Below the pieces are notes generated by a model. The model was not told the origin of the DNA. It saw only the letters and a program-made list of their open reading frames with translations, and did not search any database. The position numbers and the translations under genes are program-made. 64,000 nt of DNA from Acinetobacter sp. ANC 3903 (GTDB lineage Bacteria; Pseudomonadota; Gammaproteobacteria; Pseudomonadales; Moraxellaceae). The stretch lies in the NCBI RefSeq assembly GCF_002135315.1, contig NZ_NEGA01000003.1, forward strand, positions 1 to 64,000, given 5' to 3'. Shown here in pieces: positions 25,139-33,723 of this stretch (within the stretch, counting starts at the first letter, position 1; the number at the start of each line of letters is the position of its first letter).

Positions 25139-26608
25139 TTATGGCAATAAAGAGAATTTTTTAATTTTCTCCTTTTTTTCTTGATAGGCTTGGGTATCAG
25201 CCACAATTAATTGTTCTCTTAAATTTTTATATTCTTCCCAATTGAATGGTGGAATTGTATTCGACGGATAAGGTTTTTGTTTATTACTTGAAGCATATAC
25301 TTCATTTCCACAAATAAATTCATATGCTGCTTTTGCACCTAGTGCAAATAGTGCGGCTTTTTTCTCATCTGACATATTGAAATCCAGAATATTAAATGTA
25401 TCTGATTCAGTAGGCTTAAATTTTTCTAATATTTTTTTCACCATATTATTCGATTTATTTTTATGATTTGACACATACTTCTGTGAAGTATCTATATAGC
25501 TAATCAATTGTTTGTAATCATCATTATTCAGCAAAAAAGTATAATCATGGGTATGAATCGTGGTTTTGACGAGCGCTGTTAAATAGTCGGATATACTGTC
25601 TATTGTTGAAGCTTTTTTTCTACTCATATCCAGTTTGATGCCAAATGTGGGGCATAAGGGAATGCAGTCGCGGGAATGAAAAACATCAATGGGAAAGTTA
25701 GAGATCACACCACCATCAACAAGATAAGCAACTTCAGGGAGACTCCCTTCAAAACCAGTTAGTACCTGCCAAAATTCTTCACGATTTTCAGGTATCTTAT
25801 TGATACGGACAGGTTCAAAAAACAACGGAATGGACATAGAGGCCCTGACATAGTATTTGGGATGAATATCTAAGGGATTCTTCCAATATAAATACCCCAT
25901 TTGAGGAAAAATAATTTTACTTTCAGTGGTAATATCTGATGCAATAATAGCCAACTTATTCTTTTTGAAACTATTTTCAAAGCGAATTTGATCAATGACC
26001 GGATATTTTCTTGTCGTGATTTCTCGGATTTTTAAATTTTTGTTCTCTAATTTTTTAAAAAGTTTAGCCGTCGTTGAAGCATTATTCCGATTTAAAATAC
26101 CTTCTAACCAGTTTTCAAAGTACTGCCCTGGGTTAATACCCAGTTTATTTTTACTAAATTTTCCGAGAGTTAAAAGACCCAACAGTTTTGGAAACATGGC
26201 AAAAAATGGGTGATCTTTTTGCTCAATATCAGTCGCTAATTCTTGAGCCAGCACACCACCATCCACAAATTTTTTTAAATCCATTTTATTAAAAATAGCA
26301 AGCAGCTCTTCACTTTTTTTGTCAGATGATTGCCCTAAAGCTGCAAGAACTATCGCATTTATTGCCCCTGCTGAAGTTCCAGCTAAATTTAGAAAACGAA
26401 CTCCAGCTTGTTCAAGCGTGTATGTATAACCGATTAAAGCAAGTCCCCACACCACACCTCCTTCCAATACTAAATCAATATATTGGTTACCTTGGTGATC
26501 GGTAATATCAGAGATTGGCTGCTCGGTAATTTTATTTCGAATTGAATTAATATAGCCATTTTGACCATGAATGTCTTGATCATCTTTGATTAACGCAAGT
26601 AGAGCCAT
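25139..26608 (-). CDS. Patatin-like phospholipase
   Basis: A 489-residue protein with the patatin Ser-Asp dyad. The oxyanion loop is EGGVVWGLAL (about 49-58), the nucleophile Ser79 lies in GTSAG, and the catalytic Asp298 lies in DGG. No signal peptide is visible, so it acts in the cytoplasm or is exported by another route. Such enzymes cleave acyl chains from phospholipids; some are effectors or defence proteins, but nothing here proves either. The coding sequence is visibly more AT- and Lys/Asn-rich than its neighbours and lies between two copies of a tRNA-Arg unit, which suggests acquisition. The ATG at 26608 with GAGGG at 7 bases is preferred to a TTG 6 bases upstream. Confidence 0.88.
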   Translation of the reverse strand: MALLALIKDDQDIHGQNGYINSIRNKITEQPISDITDHQGNQYIDLVLEGGVVWGLALIGYTYTLEQAGVRFLNLAGTSAGAINAIVLAALGQSSDKKSEELLAIFNKMDLKKFVDGGVLAQELATDIEQKDHPFFAMFPKLLGLLTLGKFSKNKLGINPGQYFENWLEGILNRNNASTTAKLFKKLENKNLKIREITTRKYPVIDQIRFENSFKKNKLAIIASDITTESKIIFPQMGYLYWKNPLDIHPKYYVRASMSIPLFFEPVRINKIPENREEFWQVLTGFEGSLPEVAYLVDGGVISNFPIDVFHSRDCIPLCPTFGIKLDMSRKKASTIDSISDYLTALVKTTIHTHDYTFLLNNDDYKQLISYIDTSQKYVSNHKNKSNNMVKKILEKFKPTESDTFNILDFNMSDEKKAALFALGAKAAYEFICGNEVYASSNKQKPYPSNTIPPFNWEEYKNLREQLIVADTQAYQEKKEKIKKFSLLP

Positions 26609-26783
26609 ATTCAAACCCTCACTATTATAATTTCTCGGACGTAAAACCTTTTTATTGAATGAATAAACTAAACCTAAATATAAAAAAACTCTATGTTTGA
26701 AACTCTTTCTGACAAATACAGTGAGGCATATTTTTAAAAATATTTAAGCAGCTTTAATGGGAAGCTATAACTAAATTTCAGAC

Positions 26784-26813
26784 ACAAAAAAACCGCAACA
26801 TGTGCGGTTTTTT
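26784..26813 (-). terminator. Terminator of the tRNA cluster
   Basis: Stem AAAAACCGCA/TGCGGTTTTT on the minus strand after tRNA-Arg copy 2. Same element as at 24670 with a changed loop. Confidence 0.82.
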
Positions 26814-26843
26814 CCAGTTTTACATCTGTCGATGTGTTCAAGT

Positions 26844-26920
26844 TGGTGCGCTCAGAGAGATTCGAACTCCCGACCCCTTAGTTCGTAGCCAAGTGCTCTA
26901 TCCAGCTGAGCTATGAGCGC
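26844..26920 (-). tRNA. tRNA-Arg (anticodon ACG), copy 2
   Basis: A 77-base tRNA with encoded CCA and the same sequence as copies 1 and 3. It is the promoter-distal gene of a tRNA-Ser, tRNA-Arg, tRNA-Arg run on the minus strand, 48 bases from copy 3. Confidence 0.97.
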
Positions 26921-26968
26921 GTACTTGAGTTGCTTTTCAGCATTCGTTACATTTACGTTTAACTTGAT

Positions 26969-27045
26969 TGGTGCGCTCAGAGAGATTCGAACTCCCGACC
27001 CCTTAGTTCGTAGCCAAGTGCTCTATCCAGCTGAGCTATGAGCGC
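26969..27045 (-). tRNA. tRNA-Arg (anticodon ACG), copy 3
   Basis: A 77-base tRNA with encoded CCA, 15 bases after tRNA-Ser. Anticodon loop CTACGAA. Co-transcription with its neighbours is likely because no terminator lies between them. Confidence 0.97.
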
Positions 27046-27060
27046 ATTTCAAGTTATTCG

Positions 27061-27152
27061 TGGCGGTGAGAGAGGGATTCGAACCCTCGGTGGGCTTTAA
27101 GACCCACGCTCCCTTAGCAGGGGAGTACCTTCAGCCACTCGGCCACCTCACC
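27061..27152 (-). tRNA. tRNA-Ser (anticodon GCU)
   Basis: A 92-base class II tRNA with a long variable arm (GCGTGGGTCTTAAAGCCCAC) and encoded CCA. The anticodon loop CTGCTAA gives GCU, which reads AGC and AGU. Acceptor GGTGAG/CTCACC with discriminator G. First gene of the minus-strand tRNA run. Confidence 0.97.
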
Positions 27153-27419
27153 GTAACGAGCCGCCATAATACAAATTAAAGTTAATTTCTTCAAGTCACA
27201 TTTCAAAAATTTCTGATATTTTTGATCAATCAACTATTTTTTAAACAATTTTCGAGTTGAGCGCGTACTTTTCCCGGTTATTCGGCAGTTGTTACTGTGA
27301 AATATGCTGCTTCGCGTTAGAATTAGGACTGAAAAACACAATATTGCAATCATTTACGTGCAGTATCCTGCAGCATGACTTATGCTAATCCTATCTTCTG
27401 ACATGAAGCCAAAGACATT

Positions 27420-29837
27420 ATGAAAAATTGGGTCGACCCTGAAGCTAAGGCTGAAGCCGAACGTTATGACAATCCTATTCCAAGCCGTATTCTCATTTCA
27501 GAAACGATTGAAAAATTACAAGCACCACAATCTCATGCAGATTTAGTGGAATACTTTAATATTGCAGATGAAAGAAGTATAGAAGCACTCAGCCATCGTT
27601 TAAGTGCCATGGTACGCGATGGTCAGTTGATGAAAGATGGATTTAAGTTCCTACTCGCAACCAGCCAGCCAACTCATGAAGCCACCGTCTATATCAATTC
27701 CAAAGGTTTGGGCAGTGCCTCGATTGCAGATCATGATGACATTTTATTGCCGGAACGCGAGTTGCGTCTGGTGTTTAATGGTGACCGCATAAAAGTGCGC
27801 CAAACCTCGGTAGACCGTAAAGGTAAAGCTTGGGGTTTTATTACTGAGGTCGTACAACATCGGGTCAAACAGATTATTGGTAAAGTTGCGGTGTATGATG
27901 GCGAATACTTTATTCAGCCAGGCAATCCAAATGCCCATCAGCCAATTACTTTAGAAAAAGAACTGATTGAACACGCCCAAGTCAAAGTGGGTGATTCGGT
28001 TCGGGTGGCGATTGATGACTACCCGACCCGGGAAGAATTGCCGACAGGACACATCGTGCAATCCATGGCGGATAAAGCCGATACCGAAATCATTATTCCG
28101 CAAACCATTTTAGAATTTGGTTTGCCGTATGAGTTTCCCGAAGAAGTGCTTCGCGATGCCGAACACTTTAAAGAACCAAACCAACAGGATCGCGAAGGCC
28201 GTATCGATTTACGTGACTTAGCCCTAGTCACCATTGATGGTGAAGATGCCCGCGACTTTGATGATGCAGTCTATGCAGAAAAACGCCCAGGTGGTGGTTA
28301 CCGCGTGGTGGTAGCAATTGCTGACGTGAGCCATTATGTACGTAATGACAAACCGCTGGATGATGAAGCAAAAGAACGTGGGACTTCGGTGTATTTCCCG
28401 CACTTTGTGCTACCGATGTTGCCGGAAGCCTTATCCAATGGCTTGTGCTCGCTGAATCCACATGTCGACCGCCTATGTATGGTTTGTGATTTGACCTTGT
28501 CCCGCGCAGGTAAAGTGACTGGCTTCCAGTTCTATCCATCGGTGATGCATTCAAAAGCACGCTTAACCTATACTCAGGTGGCACAATATTTTGATGGCGA
28601 AAGCGATGCGATTCCTGAAGACCGTAGTGTGCACAAGTCGTTGAATACCCTATTCCAGCTCTATCAGACCCTCAAAGGTTTGCGTGCTGAACGTCATGCC
28701 ATGGAATTCGAAACCGTCGAAACCTACATGACCTTTGACGAACTCGGTGGAATCAAGGAAATTTTGCCGCGTTCACGTAATGAAGCGCACAAACTGATTG
28801 AAGAATGTATGTTGCTGGCCAACGTTGCAGCAGCAGAATATGCCTTGGAAAATGACATTCCTATGTTGTACCGTGTGCATGAGCCACCTGAATTTTCACG
28901 TATCCAGAAAGTACGCGAGTATGTGAAATTACTGGGCTTGCCCTTCCCTGAACAGCCAACGCAAAAAGATTATCAAGCGGTGATTGAAGCCACCAAAGAC
29001 CGTATTGATGCACCAAGCATTCATGCGGTATTGTTACGTTCGATGATGCAGGCCTATTACGGCGCAAACAATGCCGGACATTTTGGTTTGGCTTATGATG
29101 CCTATACACATTTCACTTCACCAATTCGTCGCTACCCTGACCTGTTGTTACACCGTGCCATCAAAGCACATTTAAAACAAAAGCCTTTCGCGCTTTCGGG
29201 CGCAGCTTTAGATGATGCTGGCGAGCATTTCTCGCAAACGGAACGCCGTGCCGATGAAGCATCACGTTCGGTTACCACCTGGTTGAAATGTCACTATATG
29301 CAGCAGCATTTAGGTGAAGAATTCGTCGGCATCATCAGTGCCGTGGCTGAGTTTGGCCTGTTCGTGACCTTAAAAGACTTGTATGTCGATGGCATGGTTC
29401 ACGTCAGCCAACTGGGCGATGACTTCTTTGTTTATGACCAAGCCAGCCAAAGCCTGGTCGGTCAAAACCGAGGTCAAACCTTTAGCTTGGGCGATGAAGT
29501 CAAAATTAAAGTGGCAGCAGTGAATCTGGAAGATCGCAAGATTGATTTTCAATTGTTGCAACAGCTGACCCATGCCGGCCGTGCGATTCGAAGCCGTGCG
29601 CCACGTGTGGCCAAGACAACGACAGAAGAAGTCTTTAACCCACGTGCTAAGGCCGTGGTGAGTGAAGATGGTGAACAGCCAATTCGCAAGAAAAAGCCAA
29701 AAACCAAATCAGCTGATTTGGCTAAAAAGTCAGATAAAAAATCTTCAGCCAAGGCAGATGCCAAAGCCAAAGATAAGCTGAAGAAAAAATCGAAGCCGAA
29801 AAAGAAAAAGTCGAATGCGAAAGCTAAGATAGAATAA
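27420..29837 (+). CDS. rnr: Ribonuclease R
   Basis: Processive 3'-5' exoribonuclease (805 residues) that degrades structured RNA, matures tmRNA and is used in rRNA quality control. Domain order: N-terminal helix-turn-helix-like part, cold-shock domains, the RNB catalytic domain with the acidic cluster DGEDARDFDDAV (about residues 276-287), an S1 domain (EFVGIISAVAEFGLFV), and a long Lys/Ala-rich basic tail. In E. coli this tail governs ribosome and trans-translation recruitment. It is monocistronic with a terminator. Confidence 0.95.
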   Translation: MKNWVDPEAKAEAERYDNPIPSRILISETIEKLQAPQSHADLVEYFNIADERSIEALSHRLSAMVRDGQLMKDGFKFLLATSQPTHEATVYINSKGLGSASIADHDDILLPERELRLVFNGDRIKVRQTSVDRKGKAWGFITEVVQHRVKQIIGKVAVYDGEYFIQPGNPNAHQPITLEKELIEHAQVKVGDSVRVAIDDYPTREELPTGHIVQSMADKADTEIIIPQTILEFGLPYEFPEEVLRDAEHFKEPNQQDREGRIDLRDLALVTIDGEDARDFDDAVYAEKRPGGGYRVVVAIADVSHYVRNDKPLDDEAKERGTSVYFPHFVLPMLPEALSNGLCSLNPHVDRLCMVCDLTLSRAGKVTGFQFYPSVMHSKARLTYTQVAQYFDGESDAIPEDRSVHKSLNTLFQLYQTLKGLRAERHAMEFETVETYMTFDELGGIKEILPRSRNEAHKLIEECMLLANVAAAEYALENDIPMLYRVHEPPEFSRIQKVREYVKLLGLPFPEQPTQKDYQAVIEATKDRIDAPSIHAVLLRSMMQAYYGANNAGHFGLAYDAYTHFTSPIRRYPDLLLHRAIKAHLKQKPFALSGAALDDAGEHFSQTERRADEASRSVTTWLKCHYMQQHLGEEFVGIISAVAEFGLFVTLKDLYVDGMVHVSQLGDDFFVYDQASQSLVGQNRGQTFSLGDEVKIKVAAVNLEDRKIDFQLLQQLTHAGRAIRSRAPRVAKTTTEEVFNPRAKAVVSEDGEQPIRKKKPKTKSADLAKKSDKKSSAKADAKAKDKLKKKSKPKKKKSNAKAKIE

Positions 29838-29850
29838 TTTTTCGATAAAG

Positions 29851-29876
29851 GCCCTACTTCGGTAGGGCTTTTTATT
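29851..29876 (+). terminator. Rho-independent terminator after rnr
   Basis: Stem GCCCTAC/GTAGGGC around a TTCG tetraloop, followed by TTTTTA. Confidence 0.9.
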
Positions 29877-29984
29877 GAGTCTGATCTGTAAAGTATTTAC
29901 CGACTGAAAAATAATAGCCCTTGATTTACCCTTCTCTAAGCCTTACATCTACTATTAACTTTATAAATGATATGGCGTATAGAA

Positions 29985-32024
29985 ATGACTTTAGAAAAGG
30001 CGACCTTGCCCGTTCCACAATTTGACCAGATTCAACTGGCCGATTTAAAACAACAGATTGAACAAGCCATTCAACAAGGACAAAATTTTCTCAAGGATTT
30101 AACCGCAGTACCGGATGATGCTCAGGCACAGCTGAATATTCTGGAACAGGTCGATACGCTGGAAAACAACATGAGTGAAGCTTGGGGTGTATTGTCACAC
30201 CTCAACGCCGTAATGAATAACACAGAAACACGTGAACTTTATCAATCCCTGCTTCCAGCATTAAGTGAATACTATACCCAGCTGGGTCAACATACAGTGC
30301 TGTATCAAACCTATCAGCATGTGCATGACTCATCCATATTTAGTACCCTGATTGCAGCACAACGAAGTGCAATTAAACTGGCGCTACGTGATTTCAAACT
30401 TTCCGGTGTGGCTTTAGAAGGTGAAGCGAAAAAACGCTATGCAGAAATTTCTGCACGTTTGTCGCAGCTTTCTTCCGACTTCTCTAACCATGTCCTCGAT
30501 GCTACCCAAATCTACTTCAAACCTCTGACAGAAGAACAACTCAAAGGCTTACCGCAAAGCAGCATTGATCTGCTCAAACAATATGGTCAGCAACGTGAAC
30601 TGGATCAGCCAGTTGCGACTTTAGACATTCCGGCTTATCTGGCCATCATGACCTATGCTGATGACCGTGGCTTGCGTGAAGAGCTGTATAAAGCCTATAC
30701 CACACGTGCTTCCGACCTGTCTGAACATCCTGAATTTGACAATACCCAGGTGATGGAGGAAATCTTAAGTCTGCGTCATGAAATGGCACAGTTATTAGGT
30801 TTTGCTAATTTTGCCGAGCTATCGCTGGCCAGCAAAATGGCACCCGATGTCGAAACTGTAGATAAGTTTCTGGTTGATCTGGCTGAACATGCACGAGTAC
30901 CTGCCAGCAAAGAGATTGCTGAATTAAAAACCATTGCTATTCAGGACGGCATTCTCGAGTTACAACCTTGGGACACTGGCTACTATTCTGAAAAATTGAA
31001 ACTGCAACAATTCAATTTATCACAGGAATCCCTCAAACCATATTTCCCTGCACCGAAAATCCTGCAAGGCCTGTTCAGCATTGTGAACCGTCTATATGGC
31101 ATCAACATTATGGAACGTGAAGCACCGGTCTGGCATCCCGATGCACGCTATTTTGAACTGGAAGATCAAGGCAGCGTAGTCGGTGGCTTCTACCTCGATC
31201 TTTACGCACGCAGTGGCAAACGCAGTGGTGCCTGGATGAGCGGTTTCCGTTCACGCATGCAAACCAAAGATGGCTTACAAAAACCGATTTGCTACATGGT
31301 CTGCAACTTCACCCCTGCGGTTGGTCATCAGCCGGCGCTACTCACTCACGATGAAGTGAATACCCTGTTCCATGAATTTGGCCATGGTCTGCATCATCTG
31401 TTGACCGAAGTTGATCATATTGCGGTTGCAGGGACTCATGGGGTCGATTGGGATGCAGTCGAGCTTCCTAGCCAGTTTATGGAGTTCTGGACCTGGGATA
31501 GCGACAGTCTCGATCTGCTCAGTGAACACATCGAAACCAAACAGCATTTGCCAGAAGATTTGCTTAAATCCTTATTGGATGCCCGTTTCTTCCAGTCCGG
31601 CATGCAAACTTTGCGTCAAATCGAATTTGCCCTGTTTGACCTGTCTATTCACAAGCACAGTTCTGCTTTAAATGCCGAGCAGGTGCAAGCGACGCTGGAT
31701 GAAATCCGTCAAAAATATGCTGTGGCACCAACAGCAAGTTATAACCGTTTTCAACATAGCTTTAGCCATATTTTTGCTGGAGGCTATGCCGCAGGTTATT
31801 ACTCTTACAAATGGGCCGAAGTTTTGGCCAGTGATGCCTTCGACCGTTTCGAACAGGAAGGTATTTTTAATGTTCAGACCGGAAAAGAATTTCGTCAGTT
31901 TATTCTAGCAGTTGGCGGAAAAGATACAGCACTTGACGCGTTTATCAATTTCCGCGGACGCGAGCCAAAAATAGATGCGTTATTACGTCATCAAGGTTGG
32001 ACGCAGCCCTCTAAAAACGCTTAA
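29985..32024 (+). CDS. prlC: M3-family oligopeptidase, oligopeptidase A type
   Basis: Zinc metallopeptidase (679 residues) that degrades short peptides, including signal-peptide fragments, in the cytoplasm. The HEFGH motif (His463 to His467) followed by GLHH is the M3 zinc site; the third ligand region lies shortly after in the EFWTWD segment. The C-terminal AGGYAAGYYSYKWAEVLASDAF is also typical of PrlC/Dcp. The ATG at 29985 is preferred over one 18 bases upstream because it starts at the usual N-terminus MTLEKATLPVPQF; neither has a strong ribosome binding site. The yheV-like gene follows after 32 bases, the usual order. Confidence 0.93.
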   Translation: MTLEKATLPVPQFDQIQLADLKQQIEQAIQQGQNFLKDLTAVPDDAQAQLNILEQVDTLENNMSEAWGVLSHLNAVMNNTETRELYQSLLPALSEYYTQLGQHTVLYQTYQHVHDSSIFSTLIAAQRSAIKLALRDFKLSGVALEGEAKKRYAEISARLSQLSSDFSNHVLDATQIYFKPLTEEQLKGLPQSSIDLLKQYGQQRELDQPVATLDIPAYLAIMTYADDRGLREELYKAYTTRASDLSEHPEFDNTQVMEEILSLRHEMAQLLGFANFAELSLASKMAPDVETVDKFLVDLAEHARVPASKEIAELKTIAIQDGILELQPWDTGYYSEKLKLQQFNLSQESLKPYFPAPKILQGLFSIVNRLYGINIMEREAPVWHPDARYFELEDQGSVVGGFYLDLYARSGKRSGAWMSGFRSRMQTKDGLQKPICYMVCNFTPAVGHQPALLTHDEVNTLFHEFGHGLHHLLTEVDHIAVAGTHGVDWDAVELPSQFMEFWTWDSDSLDLLSEHIETKQHLPEDLLKSLLDARFFQSGMQTLRQIEFALFDLSIHKHSSALNAEQVQATLDEIRQKYAVAPTASYNRFQHSFSHIFAGGYAAGYYSYKWAEVLASDAFDRFEQEGIFNVQTGKEFRQFILAVGGKDTALDAFINFRGREPKIDALLRHQGWTQPSKNA

Positions 32025-32056
32025 ACTAGGGATCTAAGATTGTTCAGAAGGTTAGG

Positions 32057-32275
32057 ATGATGACTATCAAACGTCGTTTCATTGCAGGTGCTAAATGTCC
32101 AAAATGTGAAGCGCTAGATCGGGTTGTCATGCTAACTTCTGGCGACGATGAATGGATTGAATGTATCGACTGTGGCTATAACGAAAATCGGCCAACGCAT
32201 GTCGATGAACCACAAATGCCGGAACTGCCGGATGAGATTGGTGTCATTCAGTTCAAACCACGTCAGCCTAAATAA
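32057..32275 (+). CDS. yheV: YheV-family zinc-ribbon protein
   Basis: A 72-residue protein with two zinc-binding pairs, CPKC and CIDC, separated by about 24 residues (residues 14-40). The N-terminus TIKRRFIAGAKCPKC is the family signature. Almost always next to prlC, as here. Unknown function; probably a small RNA- or protein-binding ribbon. Its start could be either of two adjacent ATG codons. Confidence 0.9.
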   Translation: MMTIKRRFIAGAKCPKCEALDRVVMLTSGDDEWIECIDCGYNENRPTHVDEPQMPELPDEIGVIQFKPRQPK

Positions 32276-32288
32276 AAACAGGTTCACT

Positions 32289-32723
32289 ATGACATTAGAT
32301 CAAAGAAATAGCCCAAAACTTTTATTGGGCATTACTGGGGGACTGGTTGCAATCATTGTGCTTTTTTTGGCATATCAATGGTTTTTTGCAACTTCAAACG
32401 AAACACTGCCTGAACATGAAGGAGCCAGCTTGACCGCTCCTGTAAAACCGGCACCACCTACTACCGCAGAACCGCAAGCTGCTGCTAATAGCGATCCAGA
32501 AACCATTCAACTGGTGGATGAAAAAATTCTGAAAGCACCAGTTTCAGAAAATGCTTCTTTGGCCAAAGAAGAAGTGGCCAAACTGGACGATATCCAGAAC
32601 CAGCTCCATGAGCAAGAAAGCATGCTGAAAGCACAACATACCGATGCCGACGAGCTGATTGCCCTCAAACAAGAACAGATTAAATTACTTGAAGCGCAAC
32701 TGGCTCAAAAACAATCATTATAA
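32289..32723 (+). CDS. Hypothetical membrane-anchored coiled-coil protein
   Basis: A 144-residue protein with one N-terminal membrane helix (LLLGITGGLVAIIVLFLAYQWFF), a Pro/Ala/Thr-rich spacer (about 45-75), and a coiled coil at the C-terminal half. A longer reading frame overlaps yheV, but the ATG at 32289, 13 bases after the yheV stop, starts at a natural N-terminus. The protein would face the periplasm. It is in the prlC-yheV unit. Family not recognised. Confidence 0.75.
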   Translation: MTLDQRNSPKLLLGITGGLVAIIVLFLAYQWFFATSNETLPEHEGASLTAPVKPAPPTTAEPQAAANSDPETIQLVDEKILKAPVSENASLAKEEVAKLDDIQNQLHEQESMLKAQHTDADELIALKQEQIKLLEAQLAQKQSL

Positions 32724-32775
32724 TGCGTGAAATTTCAGCTAAAATATTGACACATATTTTAGCTGAATTTGTTTG

Positions 32776-33648
32776 ATGCCCATCCCAAGAAGCAACCTTA
32801 ATTTAATCAAGGCACTCAGCTTTCTCACCTGCTCTGCTTTTCTGTTTTCCCTGATGGGCGTATGTATCCGTTATGCGTCGCACAGCGTAGACAATCCCAC
32901 CATTGTTTTTTTCCGCAATTTTGTCGGTCTGTTTATTTTTCTGCCCCTGATTTTTAGCAAAGGCATTGGATTTTTTAAGACCGAAAAAATCTGGATGCAT
33001 AGCTGGCGTGCCGTGGTTGGGCTCATTGCCATGTATGGTTTCTTTTACGCCATTGCCCATTTAAAACTCTCCAATGCCATGGTGTTTACCTATTCTTCTC
33101 CAATTTTTATTCCGCTGATTGCCTGGTTATTCCTGAAAGAAAAAATCACCAAATCCATGCTGCTCGCGGCAGCCATTGGTCTGACCGGGGTGATATTTGT
33201 AGCCAAGCCAGATGCAGGCATGTTTAACCAGATGTCAGTGATTGGTCTGGGGGCAAGCTTCTTGGCGGCCATGGCCTTTGTGACAGTACGTGCACTCACC
33301 AGTACCGAATCGCCAGAGAAAATCGTGTTTTATTTCTGCTTTATAGGCACTCTCATTTCCATGATTCCGATGTTCTGGCTATGGCGTCCCTATACTTGGA
33401 CTGAACTGGGTTTCTTGATTGGCGCGGGTCTGCTTGCCAATATCAGCCAGATTTTTATGTCCAATGCCTATAAACTCGCCCCTGCCGGACAAATTGGCCC
33501 AGTGAATTATATTGCGATTATTTTTGCCGGGATCTGGGGTTTTATATTCTGGCAAGAAACCCCTGATCATTATAGTTTGATGGGCTTCGGGCTGATTTTG
33601 AGTGCTATTATTCTCTGTAGTCCCTTAATTCAAAAGCGCTCAGCTTAA
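32776..33648 (+). CDS. DMT-family transporter (EamA type)
   Basis: A 290-residue inner-membrane protein with ten predicted helices in two EamA repeats, at about residues 12-140 and 155-285. Typical pieces are TIVFFRNFVGLFIFLPL and FTYSSPIFIPLIAWLFLKE. Members export metabolites or amino acids; the substrate is not apparent. A TTG directly precedes the ATG and could be read as a start. A terminator follows. Confidence 0.9.
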   Translation: MPIPRSNLNLIKALSFLTCSAFLFSLMGVCIRYASHSVDNPTIVFFRNFVGLFIFLPLIFSKGIGFFKTEKIWMHSWRAVVGLIAMYGFFYAIAHLKLSNAMVFTYSSPIFIPLIAWLFLKEKITKSMLLAAAIGLTGVIFVAKPDAGMFNQMSVIGLGASFLAAMAFVTVRALTSTESPEKIVFYFCFIGTLISMIPMFWLWRPYTWTELGFLIGAGLLANISQIFMSNAYKLAPAGQIGPVNYIAIIFAGIWGFIFWQETPDHYSLMGFGLILSAIILCSPLIQKRSA

Positions 33649-33683
33649 TCATTCAGGTAGATCTTCCAAATATAAGTAAGGCA

Positions 33684-33714
33684 TAAAAAAACACCCGAAG
33701 GTGCTTTTTTTATT
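33684..33714 (+). terminator. Rho-independent terminator after the DMT transporter
   Basis: Stem AAAAACACC/GGTGCTTTTT with a CGAA loop and a T-run. It also lies 10 bases beyond the stop of the minus-strand TRAP gene and may serve both. Confidence 0.82.
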
Positions 33715-33723
33715 CAGTTAAAA

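Larger units (their letters stand above)
26782..26921. repeat. Direct repeat B: tRNA-Arg plus terminator unit
   Basis: Second copy of the roughly 139-base segment at 24667-24805, in the same orientation. Together they flank the patatin gene. Confidence 0.9.

Noticed and set aside
32148..32288. Upstream extension of the coiled-coil membrane protein into yheV.
   Set aside because: The frame there is the shadow of yheV; the ATG at 32289 gives a natural N-terminus followed by a membrane helix.
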